Of a stretch of DNA of 64,000 bases, positions 21,732 through 31,196 are shown in pieces; the first letter of the stretch is position 1; each line of letters begins with the position of its first letter. Made by a program: the position numbers and the translations under genes. The DNA is taken from positions 124,001-188,000 of the forward strand of contig JARGXX010000031.1 in NCBI GenBank assembly GCA_030374765.1, read 5' to 3'. Source of the stretch: Agarophyton chilense. Taxonomy: Eukaryota; Rhodophyta; Florideophyceae; Gracilariales; Gracilariaceae. The notes under the pieces are model-generated. The model worked only from the letters and a program-made list of their open reading frames with translations, was not told where the DNA came from and ran no database searches.

Positions 21732-23648
21732 TCAGGGTATTGATACTTTCGGTCCTGCTTGTCGAATCCGCTTCCTTCGCTGCCGCGCGAGTTCTCTCTG
21801 CGTCTTCCTCTCAGTTCGATACCGTTCCCTTACAGCGTTGTTAGCGGGTGGTGTTACAAGAGTCGCGCAGATCGTTTTATGAGTCAATGCCAACGCAGAA
21901 TCCACTCCAGAGGTTGTCATTGGCGCCGGAACGTGAGATGCGTCGTAAAATCGTTCCGTAGCCGCCTCCCACGATAACCTGAACGCATCCTTATCTGACA
22001 ATCGCTTAGGTTCATTCGCCAAAGCATACTCAAGCTTTTTGGAGAACTCTTCCGGCGTGCTGTAGATGAGGCAGTTGTCAAACGTTGCAAAGAACTCATT
22101 GCTAGGGTGATTAAGGCATACCACAAACTTCCCCATGGCCAATGCCTCAGCTGTTGCTGTGCAAACTACATCACTTTTAGAGGGATTGACGTATACCTTG
22201 TAACGTTGCAAGAATTCGGATGCATGATCGACAACAAACCCATGTATTTGTACCTTGCTGAGGCTATAACTGTCCTGCACAGTTGCCTTTACCGCATCCA
22301 AATCGGGCCCTGCCCCAAAAAAGTCAATGGGTAAACGTTCCTCCATTCTGTGATAGTGCTCTTCCATCAAATCCACAAGTTGCCTGTACCCTTTAGCCCA
22401 CAAAACCTTTCCCAGAAAGTAAGCACCCCCCTCAAACCGACTATCATTTCTCGATCGACCGATATCGATAAACTTGTCGCGGACCCCGTGGACATTGCAA
22501 GTAACAGAGTGAGGAAGTGTTTGCACCGCATCTGACAATTTGATGACACGATGACAGTAACTCCTGCAAACCCACTTATTCAAGAAGTTGAGAAATAGAG
22601 CCCGTTGAGGTCCAAACACACCATGCTTCTTGGCATACTCGATGTAATTGGTATGTACTATGCCGACGCAAAAATTGAACAAACTTGTCCATCGCGCACC
22701 AGTATGGTGCCAAGTAAGATGTTCCGGTTCCTCAAGAACGCATATATCTCTCGGATGGTCGTCGTCAAACATGGCTGTGATATCACTCAAAGGTAAAATG
22801 GAACCGAATTCCTTTGAATACACACCCTCGTAAAACGCAACAGAAATTTGTACGTTGGGAACTTGCTCTCGACCCCATTGCAAAATTACTTTCTCCTGCT
22901 CACCACGCGAAGTGAACAATGTACCCTTCGGATATACTTTTCGCTGATCTTCAGGACTTTCCAGCCAAGGTACCACAAGTGTCACACTGTGACCGTCTTT
23001 CGCGAGATATACCGCTCGAAGCAGTGGATTTACGGCAGTGCCAGTCATCCACGGCAATGCAGCGGTTGTAACGACCACAATGTCCCTCGACTCGGAACGG
23101 AAATTGGACAAGGAAGAGTAGTCGCGCGGAACAGGATTAATATCGTCTTCGTCCAACACCAAAATTCCATCACCGGCGCCGGCATCGAGCTCTGCACGCC
23201 GGGAAGCCCTCGGTGAACGCGTCAAAAGAAACAAAGTAACACCGATTGTAACGGCAATGAGCGGACGTACATCGTGTGGATCGTCCCCTTCAAAAGAATC
23301 ATCGCCGTCTTTTTGGGAAGAGTTTGAAAAGACCTTTAGGCCGCGTAGTGCAGCCGAAAGCCCCTCGAGTACGTCATTCTTTTTGTCAGAATCCAGTGAG
23401 TCGAGGTCAAGGGGCGTACGTAAGCCGCTCAGCACTGCGGCTGTAGCGTTCCATATAGAAGAGTTATCAGGAGAATTGGACCAATCCCACTCGGAAAAGG
23501 GGTTTCTTGAAGGGGTCGGCGCTTGCTCTTCATCTGGGGTGTCGTCGGGGTTGTCTTGGTCGTACGGTAAGGACTTGGCGTCACTGCCGCCGCGCCGGCC
23601 ACCCATGAGGAGCAGCGCGGCAGCAGCGGCAGAGACAAGTGGCTTCAT
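21732..23648 (-). CDS. Digalactosyldiacylglycerol synthase, paralog B
   Basis: 638 aa. Same activity as expected for paralog A. The signature 'IVVVTTAALPWMTGTAVNPL' is near residue 190, followed by 'CVLEEPEHLTWHHTGARW', 'VGIVHTNYIEYAKKHG', 'GKVLWAKGYRQLV' and 'SDVVCTATAEALAMGKFVV'. By eye it shares somewhat over half of core residues with A. It differs by a longer acidic, Ser-rich N-terminus (residues 30-130), a separate hydrophobic segment ('LIAVTIGVTLFLLTR'), and a basic Arg/Lys-rich C-tail. The first ATG at 23648 is used; the frame opens at a TTG (23690). The two copies are separated by two unrelated genes, so this is an old local duplication. The different N-termini may mean different membrane sites, as with plant DGD1 and DGD2. 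Confidence 0.93.
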   Translation of the reverse strand: MKPLVSAAAAALLLMGGRRGGSDAKSLPYDQDNPDDTPDEEQAPTPSRNPFSEWDWSNSPDNSSIWNATAAVLSGLRTPLDLDSLDSDKKNDVLEGLSAALRGLKVFSNSSQKDGDDSFEGDDPHDVRPLIAVTIGVTLFLLTRSPRASRRAELDAGAGDGILVLDEDDINPVPRDYSSLSNFRSESRDIVVVTTAALPWMTGTAVNPLLRAVYLAKDGHSVTLVVPWLESPEDQRKVYPKGTLFTSRGEQEKVILQWGREQVPNVQISVAFYEGVYSKEFGSILPLSDITAMFDDDHPRDICVLEEPEHLTWHHTGARWTSLFNFCVGIVHTNYIEYAKKHGVFGPQRALFLNFLNKWVCRSYCHRVIKLSDAVQTLPHSVTCNVHGVRDKFIDIGRSRNDSRFEGGAYFLGKVLWAKGYRQLVDLMEEHYHRMEERLPIDFFGAGPDLDAVKATVQDSYSLSKVQIHGFVVDHASEFLQRYKVYVNPSKSDVVCTATAEALAMGKFVVCLNHPSNEFFATFDNCLIYSTPEEFSKKLEYALANEPKRLSDKDAFRLSWEAATERFYDASHVPAPMTTSGVDSALALTHKTICATLVTPPANNAVRERYRTERKTQRELARQRRKRIRQAGPKVSIP

Positions 23649-24746
23649 GAGTTGCTGAAGAATGATGAACGTGAAGTGCGCCAGGCGCAAACTGGGGGAC
23701 GAGAGCGAATGCGTTTCGACGCAGACGACCGTCGTGTTCCCGGGCGTCAGAAACGGCAGGCGGCCGTGGTTCGGGCGCCGTGTCGCGGGTGCAGAGGAGG
23801 ACGCAAGCGGTACTCCGCCACGCAGGTGCGCTCGAGGTGCTGTTGACGTTTGGCTGTGGTTCGCTTGCCGCCGACCCGCTCATTGGCTGCAAACCAAAAC
23901 TATTCGCGCTTGGTGGGACACGTGGACCACTCACGTCGTCCTTCAGCGCATCTGGCATGCATCTTGCTTGGCATGCATCTTGCTTGTGCCACACCTGTGA
24001 CAGCATGCCATCTATAGATGATTCCACTCTCACTGCGCTGTTCAAATATCATAGTCTGAAGACTGAATCACAACTCCCTCATCTCTCCTCCACTTGCTCT
24101 GTTTGTTACGCCCGTCACCCCACACAGGTAAAGGGTTACAAGCTAGAGGCCGTCGACACACTGTAGAGTTGCGGAGGTAGAGATTCAAAAGATTGCATCC
24201 CGGAGTCCTTCGTTGTACCTTTGTTGTTTGGATCTCTCACCTTTTCTCTAAAAAAGGTTTGCCTGTGATGCAACTGCAAATGATGACGGGCAACCAGGTC
24301 AGAGGTTGACCTCCAGACGACCACAATCGACCACGTCACATTATTGTGCAAGACTTGCTGCATCTGCTCATACATATGTACCCTAAGGGTGCGTGTTTTC
24401 AACTTGCAGCTAACGTTTCAATCCTCCACTCAGGATGCTCGCACGCCATAGCAAATGCGTTTGCAACGCTTACGTCGCCCAGCTTAGAAGGCAGTGAGGG
24501 AGATAAGGCCTTCTACCCTCTAGATACTTAGTAGTATACGATACGGCAACAAGCCATTTTCCTCATTCCTTGTTACCGAACAGCACCGCTTCAAAGGACC
24601 GTGCGCAGTGCTTATAATTCTAACAATATGAAAGCTCCGCTGCGCTCTGGTATTCTCACGGTTTCTTCTGTCTCCGACCGCACTCTCAAGCTTCTCCGAT
24701 CTCGTGCCGCTGTATTTCGTGGGGAGACACGATATTCCCTTTGATC
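23649..24746. other. Intergenic, includes 16-bp tandem duplication
   Basis: About 300 bp before the DGD-B start, 'tggcatgcatcttgct' is repeated exactly in tandem (23953-23968 and 23969-23984). No gene recognised. Confidence 0.5.
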
Positions 24747-25364
24747 ATGGGCTCCAAGTCCATGTCAGACTTCAATGGAACTGTTAACGCTTTTCTGCTT
24801 GCTCACCTTCTGTTGCTGTTTTCAGCCGTTTCTTGTCTCCCAGTAACTACTTCAAGGCCTTTTATCGGGAAAGCACTACAAAAGCCATCCTTCACAACTC
24901 CTATTAATGTGCAACACTTCAAATCGAATCCATTTGCCCAGATTCTGCAGCTTTCTGCGCTAATATCACCAACCCCGTCTCCTCGACCATTGCCTCCCCC
25001 CATCATGATTACTTGTCTTCCTGGCGATTGTCGAGGAGGAGACAACAAGTCTTTCTTGTGCAACGACAACGAAATGGATATTTTGCCTGATCATGAGACT
25101 GATGAGGCTCTAATGCTGTATGCAGAGTATGATGTTGGTATTAATACGTACGTCATAAGATTCCGTGCGCAAATACACCAGGAAGCTTTACAATCTGGTA
25201 CCATTTACCCGATACCGTGGATTTCAACGGAGAATGATGTCTCGAGACCGACTTGTTTCCAAGTAGCATACTTTGGACGGCCTTTCGGAACTTGTTGCAG
25301 GCCATGTTCTTATCCCTATAGCCATGTTCGACCTCCTTCTCTGTCGTGTTGTTCTGCTTGCTAG
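24747..25364 (+). CDS. Hypothetical secreted protein
   Basis: 205 aa from the ATG at 24747; the open frame starts six bases earlier at a TTG. A hydrophobic segment (about residues 11-28, 'NAFLLAHLLLLFSAVSC') looks like a signal peptide with a cleavage site after 'VSC' or 'SCL'. The rest has no recognised domain: a Pro-rich patch near 75-85, several Cys, and a C-terminal cluster of six Cys ('CCRPCSYPY', 'SCCSAC'). It lies at the edge of the AT-rich, gene-poor region. It could be a real species-specific gene, a fragment, or a chance ORF. Confidence 0.4.
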   Translation: MGSKSMSDFNGTVNAFLLAHLLLLFSAVSCLPVTTSRPFIGKALQKPSFTTPINVQHFKSNPFAQILQLSALISPTPSPRPLPPPIMITCLPGDCRGGDNKSFLCNDNEMDILPDHETDEALMLYAEYDVGINTYVIRFRAQIHQEALQSGTIYPIPWISTENDVSRPTCFQVAYFGRPFGTCCRPCSYPYSHVRPPSLSCCSAC

Positions 25365-25652
25365 TATGCTAATATGATATATACTGTTCCACTCGGACCG
25401 AAGTGGAGAAAATTTGGCACAAATGACTGATTCTCTGAACAAACTGATACTTCTATGCGATTTACCACAATCCAATCTGGTTTCTAGATTTTTAAGAGCT
25501 GCCCTTCTTAGCTCAATGTAAATCAACCATTCTTGCTCTCATCACTAGCTAGATTCTAGATTTTCGGTTTTCGAAAAGTACGCCAAATCTGATTAAAACC
25601 ACCCCATTCTTCACTGAATATCGAATGAATGTTATCCTTTTTGACCCTGAAC

Positions 25653-25680
25653 CCTTATGTCTAGTGAAATAGACATAAGG
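25653..25680. repeat. Perfect inverted repeat (hairpin 1)
   Basis: CCTTATGTCTA, a 6-base spacer, then TAGACATAAGG: 11-bp perfect arms. Confidence 0.9.
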
Positions 25681-25752
25681 TACGAATCTGATTGGGTAAC
25701 GGCCAGTAGAAGACAGATACAGCTGGTTCTCAGTCTTCCAAGTGCTCAGTTT

Positions 25753-25780
25753 GCTTCTGTCTATCTCAATAGACATAAGC
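25753..25780. repeat. Related inverted repeat (hairpin 2)
   Basis: GCTTCTGTCTA, a 6-base spacer, then TAGACATAAGC: 11-bp arms with one mismatch. It is exactly 100 bp from hairpin 1 and shares its stem sequence (TGTCTA/TAGACATAAG). Confidence 0.85.
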
Positions 25781-26822
25781 AGAGTGTCGTCATTGGTTGT
25801 GGCGAAAATTTTCGCTCTTCTATTCCATTAGATGAGGATCTTGTGGCGTTTTTCTCCCTGACTTTTAAGACAGTTTTGTACCCCATCATATAAAGTGCAT
25901 CCATACCTTTTTTTTGCGTTGGCAACAGTGTGCGTTTTGAGGCTTGCTGCGTGATCAGAGTGCACCTAAAGTTTACAAAGAGCTGCAAAACCGCCAAACA
26001 ACGTGACCAGTACCCTCGGCTTCTGGTTCCATATTTTCTTACCAGCAAACGTATGGTACCAAAGCTTCAGAGAGGCAACTTGGAAAAGAAAAGATGAGCT
26101 ATGTGCTTCAACTTTTGATTGAGAAACTCTAGCTCTGATAATTTTTATCCCCAAAATTATTGATTACATAATGAAAGAGAGCATCTTTTTGTCGTTTCCC
26201 TGCTGACGTCTCTGTTCTGACCACATTGTCAATTTTTTCTTCTTCCTGCACTACCATGACTTTTTCTTCGTCCCGATGGTCGATAATCATACGAAGCAGT
26301 ATTATTTATGCAAAATACCACATTGAAATATCTTCTTCGTTCTGTAGTCGCAGTCTTTCTTTCAGCGAAAAGAACCCGTTCTTGAGCATACTAAACGCCC
26401 ATTACATCGATTTTCTCGTCTAGTTTGCCACGCTATTCTACCTTTTCAGCACAGGATTAGTCTGCTGCTCACGCTCAGATGTAGTCTTCATCATATTTCA
26501 GTCTAATGCAAATGCACAGTTTCCAATCAGATGCAGTCACACTGAATTATCTGCAATGATATTATTTGGAATAATAGAACCAAGCCATACCACACTATCA
26601 ATACTGCGCTTCAATGAGGACCTGTTAGAGATTTATGAGTCTCCAAGAACATCAATTCTTCTGCTTTCGGCGTAAAGAAATCTAAGATTTGTCTTTTCAA
26701 TCGAAAGATTATCACACCGAAGTATTCTTTGTAACATTTTTATTTATAGTATTCTTTTAATAGGTAGCTCAACCATATCTCATTTGTTCTATCAATTGTT
26801 CCAGTGTAATACGGTACGCCTT

Positions 26823-27578
26823 TTATAGAATAAAATCCGTCCATAAAATGTGCGTTGTCTTGTTTACCAGAGAAGAAGGAATACTCAGCGCCAACACTTT
26901 AAAAATCGCTTTGTGAATCTTGTGAATTGCAGAGCAAACTGAACTCTCGCCGATACGTTGACATGCGCTTATATCCCAAGTTGCACCATCGGTGTACGTG
27001 TACGTGAGAAAAAGTGCAAGCTTCATCTCTGACGAAAGTGGTGCCTGGTAGTTTGCCCTGGTACTTTTTAGTACAAATCGCATGCTGCAGGCGAGAAATT
27101 TAAATATTGAAATAGAAACTCGACATAAACTGCGTCATGACGCTGCTTTTCGTAACGACCCGTGTAATGCGTAGGTTCCAAACCACAATTGTGAGTTTCT
27201 TGTGCGAGTCCAAGGTGTTTCATCCATTCCTTGGCGGTAGTTCTGTCTGCCTATTAAGAAGGTACGAGGCAAGTCAATCACTATGGATAAGGAAGAGTGC
27301 ACAGATTCATTTTCATCGTCAGTGGCTGCAAGAAATGCAGCAAGAGCCACAACTATGTGACGTCTTGAGGAAATGAGAGGAGGGGGCATTGTGCTGCGTC
27401 GTGAGAGCGGTGTGTCTTCTGTTTGGGGTCGCTCTGCCCGCGACTCCAACTTAGAGTCTGCGGCTCTGTGCCGGAAACGCCCATGAAAATGGGAAATCTC
27501 CCTTTTTATGGGTTCTTTGGACAGAAAATGAGTGGTCCTGTTTCGGTGTAGTAAGGACTTCAGAAAAATGTGAACCAA
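26823..27578 (-). pseudogene. Decayed PIF/Harbinger-like transposase N-terminal region
   Basis: Two minus-strand frames give a broken protein. The clearer part (26823-27083) reads 'APLSSEMKLALFLTYTY' then 'IGESSVCSAIHKIHKAIF', which resembles the helix-turn-helix region of PIF/Harbinger (HARBI1-type) transposases ('..sistVc.iv.e.c.ai'). Just upstream, 27135-27578 reads 'TRNSQLWFGTYALHGS' and then, past 27135, '..QFMSSFYFNI' before an in-frame stop. This resembles the 'W...GS...F...FRM' segment that precedes the HTH in the same family. A stop and a frame change separate them, and the DDE catalytic part is not visible downstream. Read as a transposon relic. The match is by pattern only. Confidence 0.45.
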
Positions 27579-28665
27579 ACAAGAACTTGCCTATAGTTGG
27601 TTCTTTGTTACAGTGAACCGCGCACGCTGGATATCTCCTTTCTATATTTTCTGTTGCAACAGACACCAATGTCGGCAGAAGTAGACTTCTTCACACGAGA
27701 CATAAGTCGTACTTTGTAAATTGGTGTTTATACGTTCTCTTAGCCTTCCTCCGGAGAGAAAGCTTTCACAGAAAGCATTCCTTCAGCTTAGAAACCTAAA
27801 GCTGTTGAACACATTAAAGCAGAAGATATATGCGCTCTATACTGTTTCCTCGGCCGGCAGTTCGTATTCCGTCTAAGCATCAAGGGAAGAATCGAACTTT
27901 CAGCACACCATCTGGGGCCAACACAATCCCGGGGCATGCCATCTCCTCTACGGAAAATGTGGGCTGAGAACTTGAACAACATTTCTCTAAGAGTATCTGT
28001 TAAAAAAAGACAACTTATGTTGCACTCGGGTAAGGGTTAACCCTCTTTCCGCGCTGTCCAAACAATTGTGTGGCACCCATTGTCAGATTTTCTCTCTTTC
28101 TGTTCATTGTCTATTGCTTTCAGCTTTCTATTTTTTTCATGTCCAGCTTGAGGATGTGAGCCTCCTGGGTTGAGACAACTTCTTTTATACTAATACCAAA
28201 CAATCTCAAGATTTGCATGACATCGAATGTATTGGACGTCACAGGCCATTCTATGTTCTCGTTTGTAAAGTGGTCTTCATGAAGAAGAGTGCAATGGCCA
28301 TCTTTTTGTGAATTTCAGGGCTTACCTGGCTCAAAGTCTCAATGCCTACAACAATGTTTCTAGTTTCACTGAGAGAACGATTTTGTCAGAAATAAAGTTA
28401 TGAACTAGAATGAACAAGATGTAACGTACCATATTAGATGAATTAAAGCAATGAGATCGTTCCAACTCAAAACCTAGAGATGCCTGAAAGCCCGTTACAT
28501 TTTTCCACTGGTTGTTTCCATGAGAGACGTTCAACCATAGCTTCTTGTATTTAAACTTCTCTGCCTCTATCAGAAAGAAAAAATAAAGTTTCTAAGCTAA
28601 AGAGCGATTATATGAGACGAGAGAAACTGCAGATTCTCCTATATACTATATAATCCCTACTCCAG
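27579..28665. other. AT-rich gene-free stretch
   Basis: No coding frame recognised. TATA-like 'atatactatataatcc' at about 28640 precedes the small ORF at 28666. Confidence 0.4.
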
Positions 28666-29175
28666 ATGGAAGACTCAAAGACTTCGTTAGATTCAGATTC
28701 CAACTCTTACGAAAAAATGCTCTTGGAAGAAGAAGAGCAGCTGGAAAAGGAGGCTGAAATCGTGAACCGAGAGATGCAGGACAGAACTAATAGACTTTTC
28801 CCTCAAAAAGTTTCTGAATTGGAGAACGAGACGCAGCCACCAGAGGATTCGGAGCGGTATGGTCGTATACATACAAACAATACGTCATACAAAAACCAGA
28901 AAAAGAAAAGCGTGCGACATCGACGGGATGATGTTGAGTTTCAGAACAGGGATGAAGATGGTAAGAATGAACATGGATATCTAAATCCGCAGCGAATCCG
29001 CTCCCATGGCGAGCAGGAAGTGGAGCAACTGGACCATGCTCCTCGTGACGCAAACCAACCCCGGTTACGCCAAGAAGTGTCACTGGGAGAGTGGATTGAG
29101 CGCTCCAAGACTGGTCGCATTCGCAAAGCCAGATATCGCTCGAATTACATCAACGGAAAGAATCGAAGAAAATAA
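28666..29175 (+). CDS. Hypothetical small charged protein
   Basis: 169 aa. The N-terminal third is acidic and probably coiled coil ('EKMLLEEEEQLEKEAEIVNR'). The middle and C-terminus are very basic ('KKKSVRHRRDD', 'RIRKARYRSNYINGKNRRK'). There are no Cys, signal or membrane segments. The layout suits a nuclear or RNA-binding protein, but I recognise no domain. A TATA-like AT run lies about 20-30 bases upstream. The protein-like composition, unlike neighbouring AT-rich ORFs, is the main support. Confidence 0.45.
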   Translation: MEDSKTSLDSDSNSYEKMLLEEEEQLEKEAEIVNREMQDRTNRLFPQKVSELENETQPPEDSERYGRIHTNNTSYKNQKKKSVRHRRDDVEFQNRDEDGKNEHGYLNPQRIRSHGEQEVEQLDHAPRDANQPRLRQEVSLGEWIERSKTGRIRKARYRSNYINGKNRRK

Positions 29176-31196
29176 GGATGTGATCACAATCCTAGTGGAA
29201 TAGATCTAGGGAGAAAATCGGACGCAGTTGTTCTAGAAAAGAAGATTTTCAGATGAAAGGTGGGAACAGGGTGTTGCAGTGGATATGTCGCAGAGACAGT
29301 GAAGAAGATTGATTTCAGTATTTACTATACTGCACGAAATATGCAGACTTTTTCTTTTTCTTTACAACCTACCGCTCCCGATTTGGAAGGGTCAGAATAT
29401 CAGATGCAGACTGTCCGTCAGCAGCTGGCTTTTACATTCGAGGCATGCATCATTGAATGGGAGATACTCTCAAGATAGCGATAATGCAGAAATGAACAAC
29501 CTATTTATGTAGAACAATGGTTACGAGGGTTTGTTTGGATAGACACAAATTTACAACGCAGACTGCTGTATTTCTGTTATGAAACAAATCTATCATTTCT
29601 CCTCCCACACACCATTGATGTTGATTCGTGACATATTTCGCTTGTGCCCTTTCCTCCGAGTTCCGATTTCAAATTTCTGGCGCCTATGTCGCTGATTCAA
29701 CCCCACCTACCCCTTGGAACCACCTTAGAGGAGTTCTATCCTCATCTAAATGACCTGCTTTCATGCAGATTCGAAATCTGAGCGTGACAATAGAGGTTCT
29801 ATACTTCGTCGAACGTTAACCATTCTTCGCTCACCGGAGTAGTTTGCTGGTATCATCAGTGCAACAGTATTATTCTGAAGAGTGTCTCATTGGACGTGTT
29901 CAAAGATCTAATTGGTCGCAGAGGGAGCATCACGAAGGGGGCACTTGGACTGATGATTTTTATCAACTGGATAGAACGATGACGGTAGAGGGAGAAGATG
30001 ACCATCGACCAACTAGAGAATAACGCCTTTATACCTTCTCAGTCGTTTCACAACTGCTGTTGCAAGAAGCGGTGGTTGTTGCAATGGAATAATCAACTCT
30101 TGCGTTTCTGCCTCGTCGACACAGGTTATCTTGAGTGCGTATTTAAAGGGTTGTAGAGGTTTATAATCATCGAGAGTAAGAGTTGTCCCTCATAATCCAT
30201 CCCTCCTGTGATAAGCTTATCCCTCGTACTGTATATTTGCTTCTGTAAGACACCGCAGATCACGAGAAAGAAACGTACACAAAAAGGCACCGCCTGAGGA
30301 GCGAGACGGAGGTGACTGTGTTGAGGGCAAAGTACGACGAGCAATCGGCGTAACCCTCAGCAATTCCGCTCCACTTCAGTAGTTTGGTGACAGACTTTAG
30401 GACAGAAGCTAGCCACAAATATGTATTACTGTATAGAACCCAATTTAGTTATCGGAAACCTTTTACATATTATTCAGGTGGTAAGGCTATGAAGTTGGAG
30501 AGTTGTTCAGTGAATAGAATCGGCTCCTCATCTGCATCGCGAGGTTTAATGTCTCTCTCCATGCAGTTTGTGTTGCACATGTCCGAGCCTTAACTCTCTC
30601 AGAAGCCATAATTTCGAGATGAGCATTGCGAAAGGAAGCTCGTAAGCTGCACAAGCTTTTGGAGCGGAATTTTGCAACAATATGTTCTTCTTATGGCCTA
30701 CGCGGCAGTTTTATAACTCTTGCTTCCGGTGCCGGGTTTAATGCATTCGGCATAAGATATTCCTGTTCATGTTTAATACGGTGTCCCTCTCAGACACGAG
30801 GAATCAACGTGTCCTTCTGCCCCTTGAATTCCGTAAATACTATCTCTCTACAAAGTGTCCCAGAGTAAAGTCAAATGAAATAAGTCGACCATAGCATTGT
30901 GTACTAGTCTTGTACCTTCTGAAACGATGATGTTTCGAAGAACATGAGTTTGCGCTCTAAGTAGTCCTTTCACCACGCCCCTCCTTATCCAAAGAAGGGC
31001 ATATCAATTCAGGTATATGCTTAAGACAATCTGAACAATCACTCACGCCCGATCTTTGGAAATAAGTCGTTTCGATGTTTCCGGCTTTGGGGTCCCTGCT
31101 TACACCATAGCTCTTCTGAGCACAATTGATTCCTGAACTCAGGACGTTGGACAATCTTTTGCGTACATCTTGTACTTGTGTTCAACAAAACCCTCC
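29176..31196. other. Gene-poor stretch
   Basis: Only short ORFs. No recognised domain or repeat. Confidence 0.4.

Larger units (their letters stand above)
25365..26822. other. AT-rich gene-poor region with twin hairpins
   Basis: No supported gene. Holds the paired inverted repeats listed at 25653-25780. Confidence 0.45.
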
